A stretch of 64,000 bases of DNA from Caryophanales bacterium UBA6259 (GTDB lineage Bacteria; Bacillota; Bacilli; Tepidibacillales; Tepidibacillaceae), in contig DJVJ01000041.1 of NCBI GenBank assembly GCA_002441135.1, positions 32,002 through 96,001 on the forward strand, written 5' to 3'. Position 1 is the first letter of the stretch; each line of letters starts with the position of its first letter. This document shows, one piece after another, positions 26,466-35,105 of this stretch. The position numbers and the translations under genes are program-made. Below the pieces are notes generated by a model. It saw only the letters and a list, made by a program, of their open reading frames with translations, made no database searches and had not been told where the DNA came from.

Positions 26466-27791
26466 ATGGTGAAGGATTTGGCAACGAAACACGAGAAAAT
26501 CTTAAAATATATAGAGGAACTGCCTATTGGAAACAAAATATCTGTTCGCCAGATCGCTAGAGATATTAATGTGAGTGAAGGAACAGCTTATAGGGCGATA
26601 AAAGAAGCTGAGAATCAAGGCTTTGTAAGCACGATTGAAAGAGTTGGAACTGTACGTATTGAAAAAAAGCAAAAAGCAAATATAGAAAAGCTAACTTTTG
26701 CTGAGGTTGTTAATATTGTAGATGGACATGTCCTTGGCGGTAGGGAAGGATTACATAAAACATTAAATAAATTTGTTATCGGCGCTATGAAATTAGAAGA
26801 TATGATGAAATATATAGAATCAGGTAATCTGTTGATTGTTGGTAATCGATATCAAGCTCATAAACTTACGTTAAAGCAAGGAGCAGCAGTATTAATCACA
26901 GGTGGATTTGATACCAGTGAAGAGGTAAAACAATTAGCAGATGAAATGCAATTACCGATTATTTCAAGTAGTTATGATACTTTTACTGTTGCTTCCTTAA
27001 TTAATCGTGCCATTTACGATCGATTAATTAAAAAAGAAATCATGATGGTGGAAGATATTTTAGTGCATGATAATGATGTTTTCTCGATGAAGGATGATCA
27101 GACGATTGAAGACTGGCATCATTTAGTAGAAACAACAAAGCACAGTCGTTTTCCAGTTGTAGATTATCAGGGAAGACTAGTTGGAGTAATCACATCAAAG
27201 GATATATTAGGAAAAGAGAGAAATATACTTGTTGAAAAAGTGATGACCAAAAATCCAATTTATGTAAATGCAAAAACTTCAGTTGCTTCAGCAGCACATA
27301 TGATGGTTTGGGAGGGGATCGAGCTTCTTCCAGTGGTGGATTCTAATCGTAAGCTGATTGGTGTAATAAGTAGACAGGATGTTTTAAAAGCATTACAGTA
27401 TATTCAAAAACAGCCTCAAATTGGGGAAACGATTGATGATATAATCTTAAGGCGTTTAGAAGAGAGAAAATCAGATGAGGGATTGGTTTATTATAAACAA
27501 AGTGTTTCTCCACAAATGACAAACCAACTTGGCTCACTTTCTTCAGGTTCTCTTGTCAGCTTGCTAATGGAAGCGGCTCATCGTGCTTTACAACAATTTA
27601 AAAAAGGTGACTTGGTACCGGAAAACTTAATGATTTATTTTGTAAAACCAGTACAAATTGAAAGTGAAATTGAAATATATCCTCGGATTATTGAGGTAAG
27701 TAGAAAATTTGGGAAAGTGGATATTGAAGTATATCATAAAAATCAATTGGTAAGTAAGGCAATGGTTACTTCTCAAGTAATTGAACGGTAA
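26466..27791 (+). CDS. ytoI: YtoI-type CBS/DRTGG/HotDog regulatory protein
   Basis: A 441-residue multidomain protein: N-terminal winged-helix-like part ISVRQIARDINVSEGTAYRAIKEAE (residues about 25-50), DRTGG domain (about 85-185), two CBS motifs (HSRFPVVDYQGRLVGVIT and IELLPVVDSNRKLIGVIS) and a C-terminal HotDog fold. Same architecture and length as B. subtilis YtoI. CBS pairs usually bind adenosyl nucleotides, so it may couple energy status to DNA binding, but its targets are unknown. The ATG at 26466 has a weak ribosome site; TTG at 26478 would start at ATKHEK as in relatives, but sits too close to its own GAAGGA. Confidence 0.87.
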   Translation: MVKDLATKHEKILKYIEELPIGNKISVRQIARDINVSEGTAYRAIKEAENQGFVSTIERVGTVRIEKKQKANIEKLTFAEVVNIVDGHVLGGREGLHKTLNKFVIGAMKLEDMMKYIESGNLLIVGNRYQAHKLTLKQGAAVLITGGFDTSEEVKQLADEMQLPIISSSYDTFTVASLINRAIYDRLIKKEIMMVEDILVHDNDVFSMKDDQTIEDWHHLVETTKHSRFPVVDYQGRLVGVITSKDILGKERNILVEKVMTKNPIYVNAKTSVASAAHMMVWEGIELLPVVDSNRKLIGVISRQDVLKALQYIQKQPQIGETIDDIILRRLEERKSDEGLVYYKQSVSPQMTNQLGSLSSGSLVSLLMEAAHRALQQFKKGDLVPENLMIYFVKPVQIESEIEIYPRIIEVSRKFGKVDIEVYHKNQLVSKAMVTSQVIER

Positions 27792-27810
27792 TTTTAAAAA
27801 TAGGTCATAT

Positions 27811-27841
27811 AAAAACCGACATAAAAATATGTCGGTTTTAT
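27811..27841. terminator. Bidirectional terminator after ytoI
   Basis: AAAACCGACATA pairs perfectly with TATGTCGGTTTT over a four-base A loop. It is shared with the convergent small gene. Confidence 0.85.
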
Positions 27842-27853
27842 ATTTAATAATTT

Positions 27854-28039
27854 CTATTTGTTTTCTTGTGGGATAAACCAGCATCCCTTTTCTGTTTCGT
27901 CAATTAGAACGGGAATACCTTGCTTTTCTAACTCTTTTTTAACTAGAAAAATTACTTCTTGAGTCTCAGCAAATGCCGAAAAGCCATTTTTAATCTTTTC
28001 CACCTTTGCTCTTGCAATTTCTTTTCGATCGATGACCAT
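27854..28039 (-). CDS. Small conserved-looking protein, YtzJ-like
   Basis: A 61-residue soluble protein (MVIDRKEIARAKVEK...GCWFIPQENK) with alternating charged helices and no cysteine pair. The start is set by GAGGAGG eight bases upstream of the ATG at 28039; the frame extends further but without a ribosome site. Its place beside ytrI suggests equivalence to B. subtilis ytzJ; that is from memory of gene order, not an alignment. Function unknown. Confidence 0.7.
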   Translation of the reverse strand: MVIDRKEIARAKVEKIKNGFSAFAETQEVIFLVKKELEKQGIPVLIDETEKGCWFIPQENK

Positions 28040-28105
28040 TAAACAATCCTCCTCTTTCGATAAGTCTCCCAACTCTATTTTACACAATAAATGGATGTTT
28101 TGCGA

Positions 28106-28594
28106 CTAGTTTGCTATTTTTTCTTCTCTCGTAGATAACCAAACATCTATTTTGGTTTGAATATAAATAATTTTCACCTTGACTAAAAAGCTATGATCCT
28201 TCACTTTAAAGGATTTATTATTGAGTAATCGATAGATAAACTCAGGAGACTTCCCAACATCCTCCACCTTTTTTCCAATGAGGAATCTCGTCTCTTCTTT
28301 CAAAGCCTTGAGTAATTCAACTTCATTAAATGGTTCGAGCTTTTCTTCAATATGAAATTCAATAGAACGGATAAGCTGATTTTGTTTTCGCTTATTTTGT
28401 TCCTCCTGAAGTGTGGTTAGGGTATCTTTGCAATCCTTAAGTTCATCTTCAAGTCGATCACTATATAAATGAAGTTGATCAAGTTGATTTCCGTGAAGAT
28501 ATAAGGTAATAAACATTCCGATAAAAATCCCCATTAAAATAAAAATAAAGTATCGGATTATTTTTTTGTGCAATTCCCAAGAGAAATAACGCAT
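28106..28594 (-). CDS. ytrI: Sporulation membrane protein YtrI
   Basis: A 162-residue protein with one N-terminal membrane segment (IIRYFIFILMGIFIGMFITL), then a coiled-coil (about residues 36-75, LYSDRLEDELKD onward) and a mixed C-terminal domain. Size and topology match B. subtilis YtrI, which is made in the mother cell and needed for efficient sporulation. Its ATG overlaps the ytrH stop by one base. Confidence 0.87.
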   Translation of the reverse strand: MRYFSWELHKKIIRYFIFILMGIFIGMFITLYLHGNQLDQLHLYSDRLEDELKDCKDTLTTLQEEQNKRKQNQLIRSIEFHIEEKLEPFNEVELLKALKEETRFLIGKKVEDVGKSPEFIYRLLNNKSFKVKDHSFLVKVKIIYIQTKIDVWLSTREEKIAN

Positions 28595-28926
28595 TATTGA
28601 ATATCACCCTTAAATAGCCATTGTATGACCAATGAACCAGAATATGCTCCAATTAAAGCCATAATAATATAAATAAGCTGCTTTAAGATTGGAGAAAGGT
28701 CTCCACGTTCAAAAATACTCGAACCAAAAATTTGAAAGGAATCAAAAGTGCCCCCAAGGGCAACAACAATGGCCCATATACGTAATGAATTGGATAAATC
28801 ATTAATACTATTGATTGGTGGCTGTTTTGTAATAAATGCAGCGATGCCACCAAATAAAGTTCCACCGATGATTACACCGAAAGCGATAAAAAAGTACTTA
28901 ACAATATTAATTAAAAATAATTCCAT
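28594..28926 (-). CDS. ytrH: Sporulation membrane protein YtrH
   Basis: A 110-residue protein with three hydrophobic segments: FFIAFGVIIGGTLFGGIAA, IWAIVVALGGTFDSF and LIYIIMALIGAYSGSL. This matches YtrH in size. The ATG at 28926 has AGGGGAG just upstream; the longer frame from 28974 lacks one. It is divergent from dnaE as in B. subtilis, where ytrH-ytrI are SigE-dependent. I could not find a convincing SigE box here. Confidence 0.87.
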   Translation of the reverse strand: MELFLINIVKYFFIAFGVIIGGTLFGGIAAFITKQPPINSINDLSNSLRIWAIVVALGGTFDSFQIFGSSIFERGDLSPILKQLIYIIMALIGAYSGSLVIQWLFKGDIQ

Positions 28927-29079
28927 TCTGCTTCTCCCCTTGAGGAAACTTGTACTTAATAGAAATGTATACAATTGGGAAGAAAAAGATGATAAAAAAT
29001 TAAGAGATATTTACGTTATAATAAAAAGATAAGATAAATTTTAGGAAAACACTACATTATTTCAAAGGAGCAACTGAAA

Positions 29080-32000
29080 ATGGGAGAGTTCGTCCATCTT
29101 CATGTTCATACAGAATATAGCTTATTAGATGGTGCAAGTCGAATAACCACATTGGTGAAAAGAGCAAAACAATTAGGGATGGAAAGCCTAGCAATTACAG
29201 ACCATGGAGTCATGTATGGTGCCATTCCTTTTTATCGAGCCTGTAAAGAGGAAGGGATCAAACCGATTATTGGCTGTGAGGTTTACTTAGCCCAAGGAAA
29301 AAAAGAAGACCGGCTAGGTAGACAGGAGCAAAAAAACTTTCATCTTGTTCTTTTAGCGGAAAATCAAACAGGATATGAAAACTTAATGAAGCTAGTTTCC
29401 ATTGGGCATATGGAAGGCTTCTACTATAAACCTAGAATTGATAAAGCGGATTTACAGGAATACCATGAAGGTGTTATCGCTTTAAGTAGCTGTATAGCAG
29501 GTGAGGTTAATTATTATTTGCTTCAAGATCAATATGATCAAGCAAAAAAAGCTGCTTTGGACTATCAGAAAATCATGGGTAAGGAGAATTTTTACTTAGA
29601 AATTCAAGATCATGGTTTGATTGAACAAAAAAAAATTAATACTCAGCTCGTCCGTCTGAGCAAAGAAACAGATATACCATTGGTAGCAACTAATGATGTC
29701 CATTATGTTGAAAAAGAAGATGCCATTATCCAAGATGTTTTATTAGCAATAGGAACTGGAAGTAATCTAGATGATCCAAATCGATTTCAATTTCGTTCGA
29801 AGGAGCTATATCTTAAAGATGAGCTACAAATGAAGCAGTTGTTTCCTCATCTTCATGAAGCCATCATTGAAACAAAAAAAATTGCACAACGATGCAATGT
29901 TGAATTATCTTTTGGAAATCAAGTGATACCTAAATTTCCTTTGGAGAATGGGTTTCAGTCTAAAGATTATTTAAAGGCTTTGGCCTATAAAGGCCTCAAT
30001 AAACGTTTTAATGAGATTACCCAAAACATGGAAGAAAGATTAAATTACGAGTTAGAAATTATTGAAAAAATGGGTTTTTCTGATTACTTTTTGATTGTAT
30101 GGGATTTTATGAAATTTGCTCATCAACAAAAAATTATGACAGGTCCTGGCCGAGGTTCAGCTGCAGGTAGCTTAGTTGCTTATGTGCTTGGAATTACTAA
30201 TATTAATCCACTTCAATTTGGGCTTTTATTTGAAAGATTTTTGAACCCAGATCGAATTAACATGCCAGATATTGATATTGATTTTGATTATGTACGTAGA
30301 GATGAAGTGATTGAATATGTTTCTAATAAATATGGAAGTGAACAGGTTGCCCAGATTATTACGTTCGGAACCTTTGCTGCAAAGGCTGCAATTCGTGATG
30401 TTGGTCGTGTTTTGGGCATTCCTTATTTCAAGGTGGATAAAGTAGCTAAATTAATTCCTGCTCAATTAGGAATTAATCTTGAAGAAGCAATAACTGAAGT
30501 GAAAGAATTGCGGAGGCTTTATGAGCAGGATAATGAGATAAAAAAAGTAATTGATATTGCAAAAAAAATTGAAGGAATGCCAAGACACCATTCTACTCAT
30601 GCAGCTGGTGTGGTGATTGCGGATAAACCTCTTTCTTCTTATACTCCGATACAAACAGGTAGTGGAGAAATATCCCTTACTCAATATTCAATGGGGATTT
30701 TAGAAGAGATTGGCTTATTAAAAATGGATTTCTTAGGACTTCGCTATTTAACTATCATTGATAAAACCGTAAGATGGATTGAAAAAAATAAGGGAATCTA
30801 TTTAGATTTACATCAATTGAACTACAATGATCAAAAAACCTATCAGCTACTATGTGAAGGTCATACTAAAGGAATATTTCAGTTAGAATCTCCAGGAGTG
30901 ACAAAGGTATTAAAGGAGTTAAAGCCTTCAAATTTTGAAGATATTGTTGCGATTCTTGCCTTGTATCGACCGGGTCCAATGGAATTTATTCCTGATTATA
31001 TTAAACATAAGGATGGATTAAAAGAAGTTGCTTATCTAGACCCAACCCTTGAACCTATTTTAAAAGATACTTATGGGATTATTGTTTATCAAGAACAAAT
31101 TATGCAAATCGCTGCTAAAATGGCTGGTTTTACATTAGGTGAAGCAGATTTGCTTCGACGAGCAGTAGGTAAGAAAAAGCGAGAAGTTTTAATGAAGGAA
31201 AGAGAACACTTTGTAGCTGGGGCAATTAAAATGGGACATAAGGAGAATGTCGCAAATCAAGTATATGATTTAATTGTGAGATTCGCAGATTATGGGTTCA
31301 ATCGTTCCCATGCGGTAGCTTACGCCGTTCTTGCATATCAAACCGCCTATTTAAAAACGAATTACCCAGTTGAATTTATGACTGCATTACTTTCTGAATC
31401 TATGGGCAATGCAGCTAAAATTACGGAATATATTGAGGAGAGTAAGAAGCTTAGAATCAAAGTACTACCGCCAGATATTTTAAAGAGTGATTATTCATTT
31501 TCTATCGAAGATAGCCAAATTCGTTTTGGATTTGCTGCCATTAAAAATATTGGCGTTCAAGCCATTCAAGCCATTCTACAGCTTAGGGAGAAGAATAAAA
31601 AGATTAATTCTATAATTGATTTCTGCATGGAAATCGACCAAAAGGTATGCAATAAAAAGATATTAGAGGCCCTTATTTTAAGTGGTTCCTTGGATCGATT
31701 TAACATTCACCGTGCACAGTTAATTGCTAATCTGGAAGAATTGATTGAACGAGTTCAAAAAAAGAAAAAGTTGCAGGATGATTTACAGATTCATTTATTT
31801 GAAGATATCGAAATAGGGGAAAGAAACGAATTTGAATGGTTTCAAGTTCCTGAATATCCTTTTCAAGAATTGCTTAAACAAGAAAAAGAAGTATTAGGTG
31901 TATACGTATCAGGCCATCCTTTGCAAATCTATCAATCCATTTTAGATAAATATATCACTCATTCTATTGAGGAGTTACTAACCGCTGACAATGGAATAAC

Positions 32001-32544
32001 GACTGTCATAGGTGGTGTAATCTTAGATATAAAGACAATTTTGACTAAAAAGGGGGAACAGATGGGCTTTATTCAGCTTGAAAGTGACCTTCAACTTATT
32101 GAATTAGTAATTTTTCCAAAGGTATACAAAAATTATGAATGGCAAAGCTTAATAGGAATCGGAGTATTGGTGAAAGGGCAATTGCAACATTCTGAAGAGA
32201 AAATTCAAGTGATTGTGGACAAGATTTCACTATTATCAAATATTATGAAAAGTATGAATAATACAGATAATAGTAACAATGATAATACAGTGGTGGAAGG
32301 GCAAAGTAAAATAAAAAACTTGTTTATAAAAATAGCGGCTAGTAATGAGAAGGAAGAAAAGCTTCTTCAACTTAAACAAATATTAAACAAATATCCCGGA
32401 AATCATCCAGTCTTTCTCTATTATCAAAATAGAAAAAATGTAATACAGCTGTCGAAAAATTACAATGTTTTCATTAATAAAGATTTACAATTTGAGGTTG
32501 AACAATTATTAGGCAAAGGAAGTTTTAATGTGACAAAAAACTGA
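29080..32544 (+). CDS. dnaE: DNA polymerase III alpha subunit DnaE
   Basis: A 1154-residue replicative polymerase, slightly longer than B. subtilis DnaE. The N-terminal PHP domain begins FVHLHVHTEYSLLDGAS, followed by the palm with GPGRGSAAGSLVAY and the catalytic aspartates in MPDIDIDFDY, then the fingers (RHHSTHAAGVVIAD, PGPMEFIPDYIKHK), a helix-hairpin-helix region and an OB fold near residue 1000. No N-terminal exonuclease is fused, separating it from PolC. In low-GC Gram-positives DnaE extends primers before PolC takes over. ATG at 29080 behind AAAGGAGC. Confidence 0.97.
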   Translation: MGEFVHLHVHTEYSLLDGASRITTLVKRAKQLGMESLAITDHGVMYGAIPFYRACKEEGIKPIIGCEVYLAQGKKEDRLGRQEQKNFHLVLLAENQTGYENLMKLVSIGHMEGFYYKPRIDKADLQEYHEGVIALSSCIAGEVNYYLLQDQYDQAKKAALDYQKIMGKENFYLEIQDHGLIEQKKINTQLVRLSKETDIPLVATNDVHYVEKEDAIIQDVLLAIGTGSNLDDPNRFQFRSKELYLKDELQMKQLFPHLHEAIIETKKIAQRCNVELSFGNQVIPKFPLENGFQSKDYLKALAYKGLNKRFNEITQNMEERLNYELEIIEKMGFSDYFLIVWDFMKFAHQQKIMTGPGRGSAAGSLVAYVLGITNINPLQFGLLFERFLNPDRINMPDIDIDFDYVRRDEVIEYVSNKYGSEQVAQIITFGTFAAKAAIRDVGRVLGIPYFKVDKVAKLIPAQLGINLEEAITEVKELRRLYEQDNEIKKVIDIAKKIEGMPRHHSTHAAGVVIADKPLSSYTPIQTGSGEISLTQYSMGILEEIGLLKMDFLGLRYLTIIDKTVRWIEKNKGIYLDLHQLNYNDQKTYQLLCEGHTKGIFQLESPGVTKVLKELKPSNFEDIVAILALYRPGPMEFIPDYIKHKDGLKEVAYLDPTLEPILKDTYGIIVYQEQIMQIAAKMAGFTLGEADLLRRAVGKKKREVLMKEREHFVAGAIKMGHKENVANQVYDLIVRFADYGFNRSHAVAYAVLAYQTAYLKTNYPVEFMTALLSESMGNAAKITEYIEESKKLRIKVLPPDILKSDYSFSIEDSQIRFGFAAIKNIGVQAIQAILQLREKNKKINSIIDFCMEIDQKVCNKKILEALILSGSLDRFNIHRAQLIANLEELIERVQKKKKLQDDLQIHLFEDIEIGERNEFEWFQVPEYPFQELLKQEKEVLGVYVSGHPLQIYQSILDKYITHSIEELLTADNGITTVIGGVILDIKTILTKKGEQMGFIQLESDLQLIELVIFPKVYKNYEWQSLIGIGVLVKGQLQHSEEKIQVIVDKISLLSNIMKSMNNTDNSNNDNTVVEGQSKIKNLFIKIAASNEKEEKLLQLKQILNKYPGNHPVFLYYQNRKNVIQLSKNYNVFINKDLQFEVEQLLGKGSFNVTKN

Positions 32545-32612
32545 AGAAATTAATTTAAAAAATTAAAAATTTTCAAAGTTATAAATAAGAGGTTTTTTAT
32601 TTTTGAAACTTC

Positions 32613-32621
32613 TGTTATAAT
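32613..32621 (+). promoter_or_regulatory. Extended -10 promoter element of ytsJ
   Basis: TGT directly followed by TATAAT (32616-32621). The -35 region holds only a T-run, in keeping with an extended -10 promoter. A palindromic operator begins 4 bp downstream. Confidence 0.55.
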
Positions 32622-32625
32622 GATG

Positions 32626-32638
32626 GTGGTCAGACCAC
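32626..32638 (+). promoter_or_regulatory. GntR/FadR-type operator upstream of malic enzyme
   Basis: GTGGTC-A-GACCAC is a perfect inverted repeat with a single central base. It contains TGGTCAGACCA, matching the TGGTnnnACCA pattern of FadR/PdhR-type GntR operators. It lies across the expected transcription start of ytsJ, so a bound protein would block initiation. The GntR/FCD regulator encoded after ytsJ is the obvious candidate ligand-responsive repressor; that link is inferred. Confidence 0.55.
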
Positions 32639-32648
32639 TCTGGCCTTG

Positions 32649-32688
32649 ATGGGAAAAAATGATGGGAAAAAATTGATGGGGAGATGAA
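32649..32688 (+). repeat. Short tandem repeat in the ytsJ leader
   Basis: The unit TGATGGGAAAAAAT occurs about two and a half times in tandem, the last copy turning into the ribosome-binding region TGATGGGGAGATG. It probably arose by slippage and could affect translation of ytsJ. Confidence 0.6.
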
Positions 32689-32693
32689 GTTCT

Positions 32694-33932
32694 GTGTCTA
32701 CAAGAGATGAAGTTTATCAACAATCATTGAAAATGCATCTAGAGTATCAAGGAAAATTACAAGTGAGTGCAAAGGTGAAACTTACAAATGCTCAAGATTT
32801 AAGTTTAGCATATTCTCCAGGGGTAGCTGAACCTTGTAAGGTGATTCATGAGGACAAAGAGAAAGTTTATGACTACACTATGAAGGGTAATACTGTTGCT
32901 GTAGTATCTGATGGAACTGCTGTTTTAGGATTAGGTAATATTGGACCAGAAGCAGCAATGCCAGTTATGGAAGGTAAATCTGTTTTATTTAAAAATTTTG
33001 CTGGTGTGGATGCGTTTCCAATTTGCTTAAATACTACAGATGTTGACAAAATTGTTGAAACCGTTTTATTGTTAGAGCCAACCTTTGGTGGAGTAAACCT
33101 AGAGGATATTGCTGCTCCTAATTGCTTTATCATTGAAGAAAGACTTAAAAAAGAAGCTAACATTCCAATCTTCCATGATGATCAACACGGTACTGCAATT
33201 GTTACATTAGCAGGCTTAATTAATGCCTTAAAATTAGTAAACAAAAAAATGGAAGATATTCGAGTAGTAGCAAATGGAGCAGGAGCTGCTGGAATCGCTA
33301 TTATTAAATTACTAATGAGCATGGGTGTTAAAGACGTTATTATGTGTGATACAAAGGGTATTCTTTATGAAGGCCGCCCAGTAGGTATGAATCCAATTAA
33401 AGAAGAAATTGCAAAGATTACAAACCGTGATAAGCTACAAGGTGATCTTGCAGATGCATTAAAGAATTCTGATGTATTTATCGGAGTTTCTGTTGCTGGA
33501 GCAGTTACAGAGGAAATGGTTCAATCCATGAATAAAGATGCGATCATCTTTGCGATGGCGAATCCAATTCCAGAAATCTTCCCAGAAGAAGCGAAAAAAG
33601 CTGGCGCTCGCGTAGTTGGTACTGGTCGTTCTGATCTACCAAACCAAGTAAACAACGTGTTAGCATTCCCAGGAATCTTCAGAGGAACATTAGATGTTCG
33701 TGCATCTGAAATTAATGAGGAAATGAAAATTGCTGCTGCTTATGCAATTGCAAATTTAATTAAAGATGATGAAATCCATGAAGACTATGTTATTCCTGAT
33801 CCATTTGATCCTCGTGTTGCACCAAAAGTTGCTGCTGAGGTAGCTAAAGCTGCGATGGAAAGTGGAGTTGCTAGACTTACAGTAGATCCAAAGGAAATTG
33901 AAGAAAAGACAAAACGATTAACTTTAATTTAA
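32694..33932 (+). CDS. ytsJ: NAD(P)-dependent malic enzyme
   Basis: A 412-residue cytosolic enzyme decarboxylating malate to pyruvate. Key features are the substrate-side LAYSPGVAEPC, catalytic lysine region, metal site FHDDQHGTAIVTLAGLINAL, dinucleotide fold VVANGAGAAGIAIIKLL and ANPIPEIFPEEA. Length matches B. subtilis YtsJ, an NADP-preferring enzyme used for growth on malate; position between dnaE and accD is the same. GTG start at 32694 with GGGGAG upstream. The leader has two and a half copies of a TGATGGGAAAAAAT repeat. Confidence 0.93.
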   Translation: MSTRDEVYQQSLKMHLEYQGKLQVSAKVKLTNAQDLSLAYSPGVAEPCKVIHEDKEKVYDYTMKGNTVAVVSDGTAVLGLGNIGPEAAMPVMEGKSVLFKNFAGVDAFPICLNTTDVDKIVETVLLLEPTFGGVNLEDIAAPNCFIIEERLKKEANIPIFHDDQHGTAIVTLAGLINALKLVNKKMEDIRVVANGAGAAGIAIIKLLMSMGVKDVIMCDTKGILYEGRPVGMNPIKEEIAKITNRDKLQGDLADALKNSDVFIGVSVAGAVTEEMVQSMNKDAIIFAMANPIPEIFPEEAKKAGARVVGTGRSDLPNQVNNVLAFPGIFRGTLDVRASEINEEMKIAAAYAIANLIKDDEIHEDYVIPDPFDPRVAPKVAAEVAKAAMESGVARLTVDPKEIEEKTKRLTLI

Positions 33933-33974
33933 TGAGCTAGGCTATGAGTCGATTACTTATAAATTAAGAGATGC

Positions 33975-34106
33975 GCTTGTGCTATCTAAAAGCTAGCACA
34001 AGCAAATTCTTCTAATACTTTAAGAAAGTTTAAGTTCTTTAAAGGGATAAAGTATCAGAAAAACTAAGGCTTTCGCTATAGACTTGGCGATAAGCCAAGT
34101 TTTTCT
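33975..34106 (+). promoter_or_regulatory. Structured leader/attenuator-like region between ytsJ and gntR
   Basis: A perfect 10-bp stem GCTTGTGCTA/TAGCACAAGC (33975-33984 with 33994-34003) comes first. A terminator hairpin ACTTGGC/GCCAAGT (34082-34088 with 34094-34100) with TTTTCT tail comes last. Just before it, GGCTT and TCGC (34068-34076) can pair with GCGA and AAGCC (34087-34096), which excludes the terminator. AGAAAAACT (34057-34065) can also pair with the terminator tail. This may be an attenuator controlling the regulator, or simply complex terminators of ytsJ. Confidence 0.5.
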
Positions 34107-34147
34107 AATCGAATAGGATAAAATGCATAAATGAGGTGGCTATTTTA

Positions 34148-34822
34148 ATGCTTGATGAGACGCAGGAACTCAAGCTTTATCAAGAAGTACTATTAAAAAT
34201 TAATGATATTATCATCGCAGATAATTTGACAGTTGGAGATCGTTTACCTTCAGAACGAGAGCTCGCGGAACGTTTAAATGTTGGAAGATCTTCTGTTAGA
34301 GAAGCGTTGAGAGCATTAGAGCTGCTTGGGTTAATTGCTACTAGACGAGGAGAAGGAACCTTTATTCAGGAATATACCTCTCATCGACTTGTAGAAATTC
34401 TTGCCTTTTATGTATTAAGGGATCATAAGTCAAAAAAAGATTTGCTAGAAATGAGAACTATTATTGAATTGGACGCTGTTCGTTTGGCAGCTGCAAGAAT
34501 TAAGCCAGCTCAGATTGAGAAGATGGAAAAGCTAATAACGCTGTCAGAAGAGAAATTATCACATGGACAACTACCTATTGAAGAGGATTATCTTTTTCAC
34601 CAAACCATTGCACTTGCTAGTGAGAATTTCTTGTTATATCGAATCTGGAAACCGGTATTTGATTATGGAAGAACTGTTCTAGAATCGTCTCTTGGTAGAT
34701 ATGGAAGGTCAGAATATTCAATTCAAGAACATAGAATGATCTTAAATGCATTAAAAAATAGAAATGTATTTGAAGCTGAGAGGAATATGAAATTACATTT
34801 AGAGAAGAGTGAATTTGCATAG
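34148..34822 (+). CDS. GntR-family transcriptional regulator with FCD domain
   Basis: A 224-residue FadR-subfamily regulator. The winged helix (about residues 10-75) shows GDRLPSERELAERLNVGRSSVREALRALELLGL and the wing TRRGEGTFIQ. The all-helical FCD ligand domain follows (about 90-220) with the Asp/His metal-type positions seen around RTIIELDAVRLAA, DYLFHQTIA and EHRMILNAL. Members sense small acids and bind TGGTnnnACCA-like sites; such a site sits before ytsJ. The ATG at 34148 has GAGGTGG eight bases upstream, better than the GTG at 34136. It probably regulates ytsJ and perhaps accDA. Confidence 0.9.
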   Translation: MLDETQELKLYQEVLLKINDIIIADNLTVGDRLPSERELAERLNVGRSSVREALRALELLGLIATRRGEGTFIQEYTSHRLVEILAFYVLRDHKSKKDLLEMRTIIELDAVRLAAARIKPAQIEKMEKLITLSEEKLSHGQLPIEEDYLFHQTIALASENFLLYRIWKPVFDYGRTVLESSLGRYGRSEYSIQEHRMILNALKNRNVFEAERNMKLHLEKSEFA

Positions 34823-34903
34823 GAATCCTAGACTTGTAATCCTTTTGAAAGAAGTTATATTATATATAGTAATAATATCAAGAGGGTTTAGGGAGGATTC
34901 TTC

Positions 34904-35086
34904 ATGTGGACAGTCATCTATATCGCATCGAGTGAGGAAATTGCCGAGACTATGAAAAGTAGGCTATCTTCAGAAGGGTTTTTGGTAAAGATTAGACAAA
35001 CTCGTGTTTCAAAGCAATTTGAGATTCTTGTGCCAAAAGGGGAAGTAAGAGAAGTTAAAGATGTATTAGTAAGTATTCTTCCTTAA
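34904..35086 (+). CDS. Small DUF2007-like protein upstream of accD
   Basis: A 60-residue protein beginning WTVIYIASSEEIAETMKSRL, with a beta-alpha-beta pattern and a conserved-looking FEILVPKGEVREVKDVL ending. It resembles short signal-transducer-like DUF2007 proteins that sit before accD in several Bacillales and are often mislabelled glutamate decarboxylase. ATG at 34904 behind GGGAGG. It lies 19 bp before accD, so it is likely co-transcribed. Function unknown. Confidence 0.75.
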   Translation: MWTVIYIASSEEIAETMKSRLSSEGFLVKIRQTRVSKQFEILVPKGEVREVKDVLVSILP

Positions 35087-35105
35087 TAAGTAGTGAGGTG
35101 TTTAT

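Noticed and set aside
32649..32688. Possible multiple ribosome sites or upstream peptide in the ytsJ leader
   Set aside because: The repeated TGATGGG units look like slippage repeats. ATG codons within them open only very short frames and only the last copy is well placed before the GTG start.
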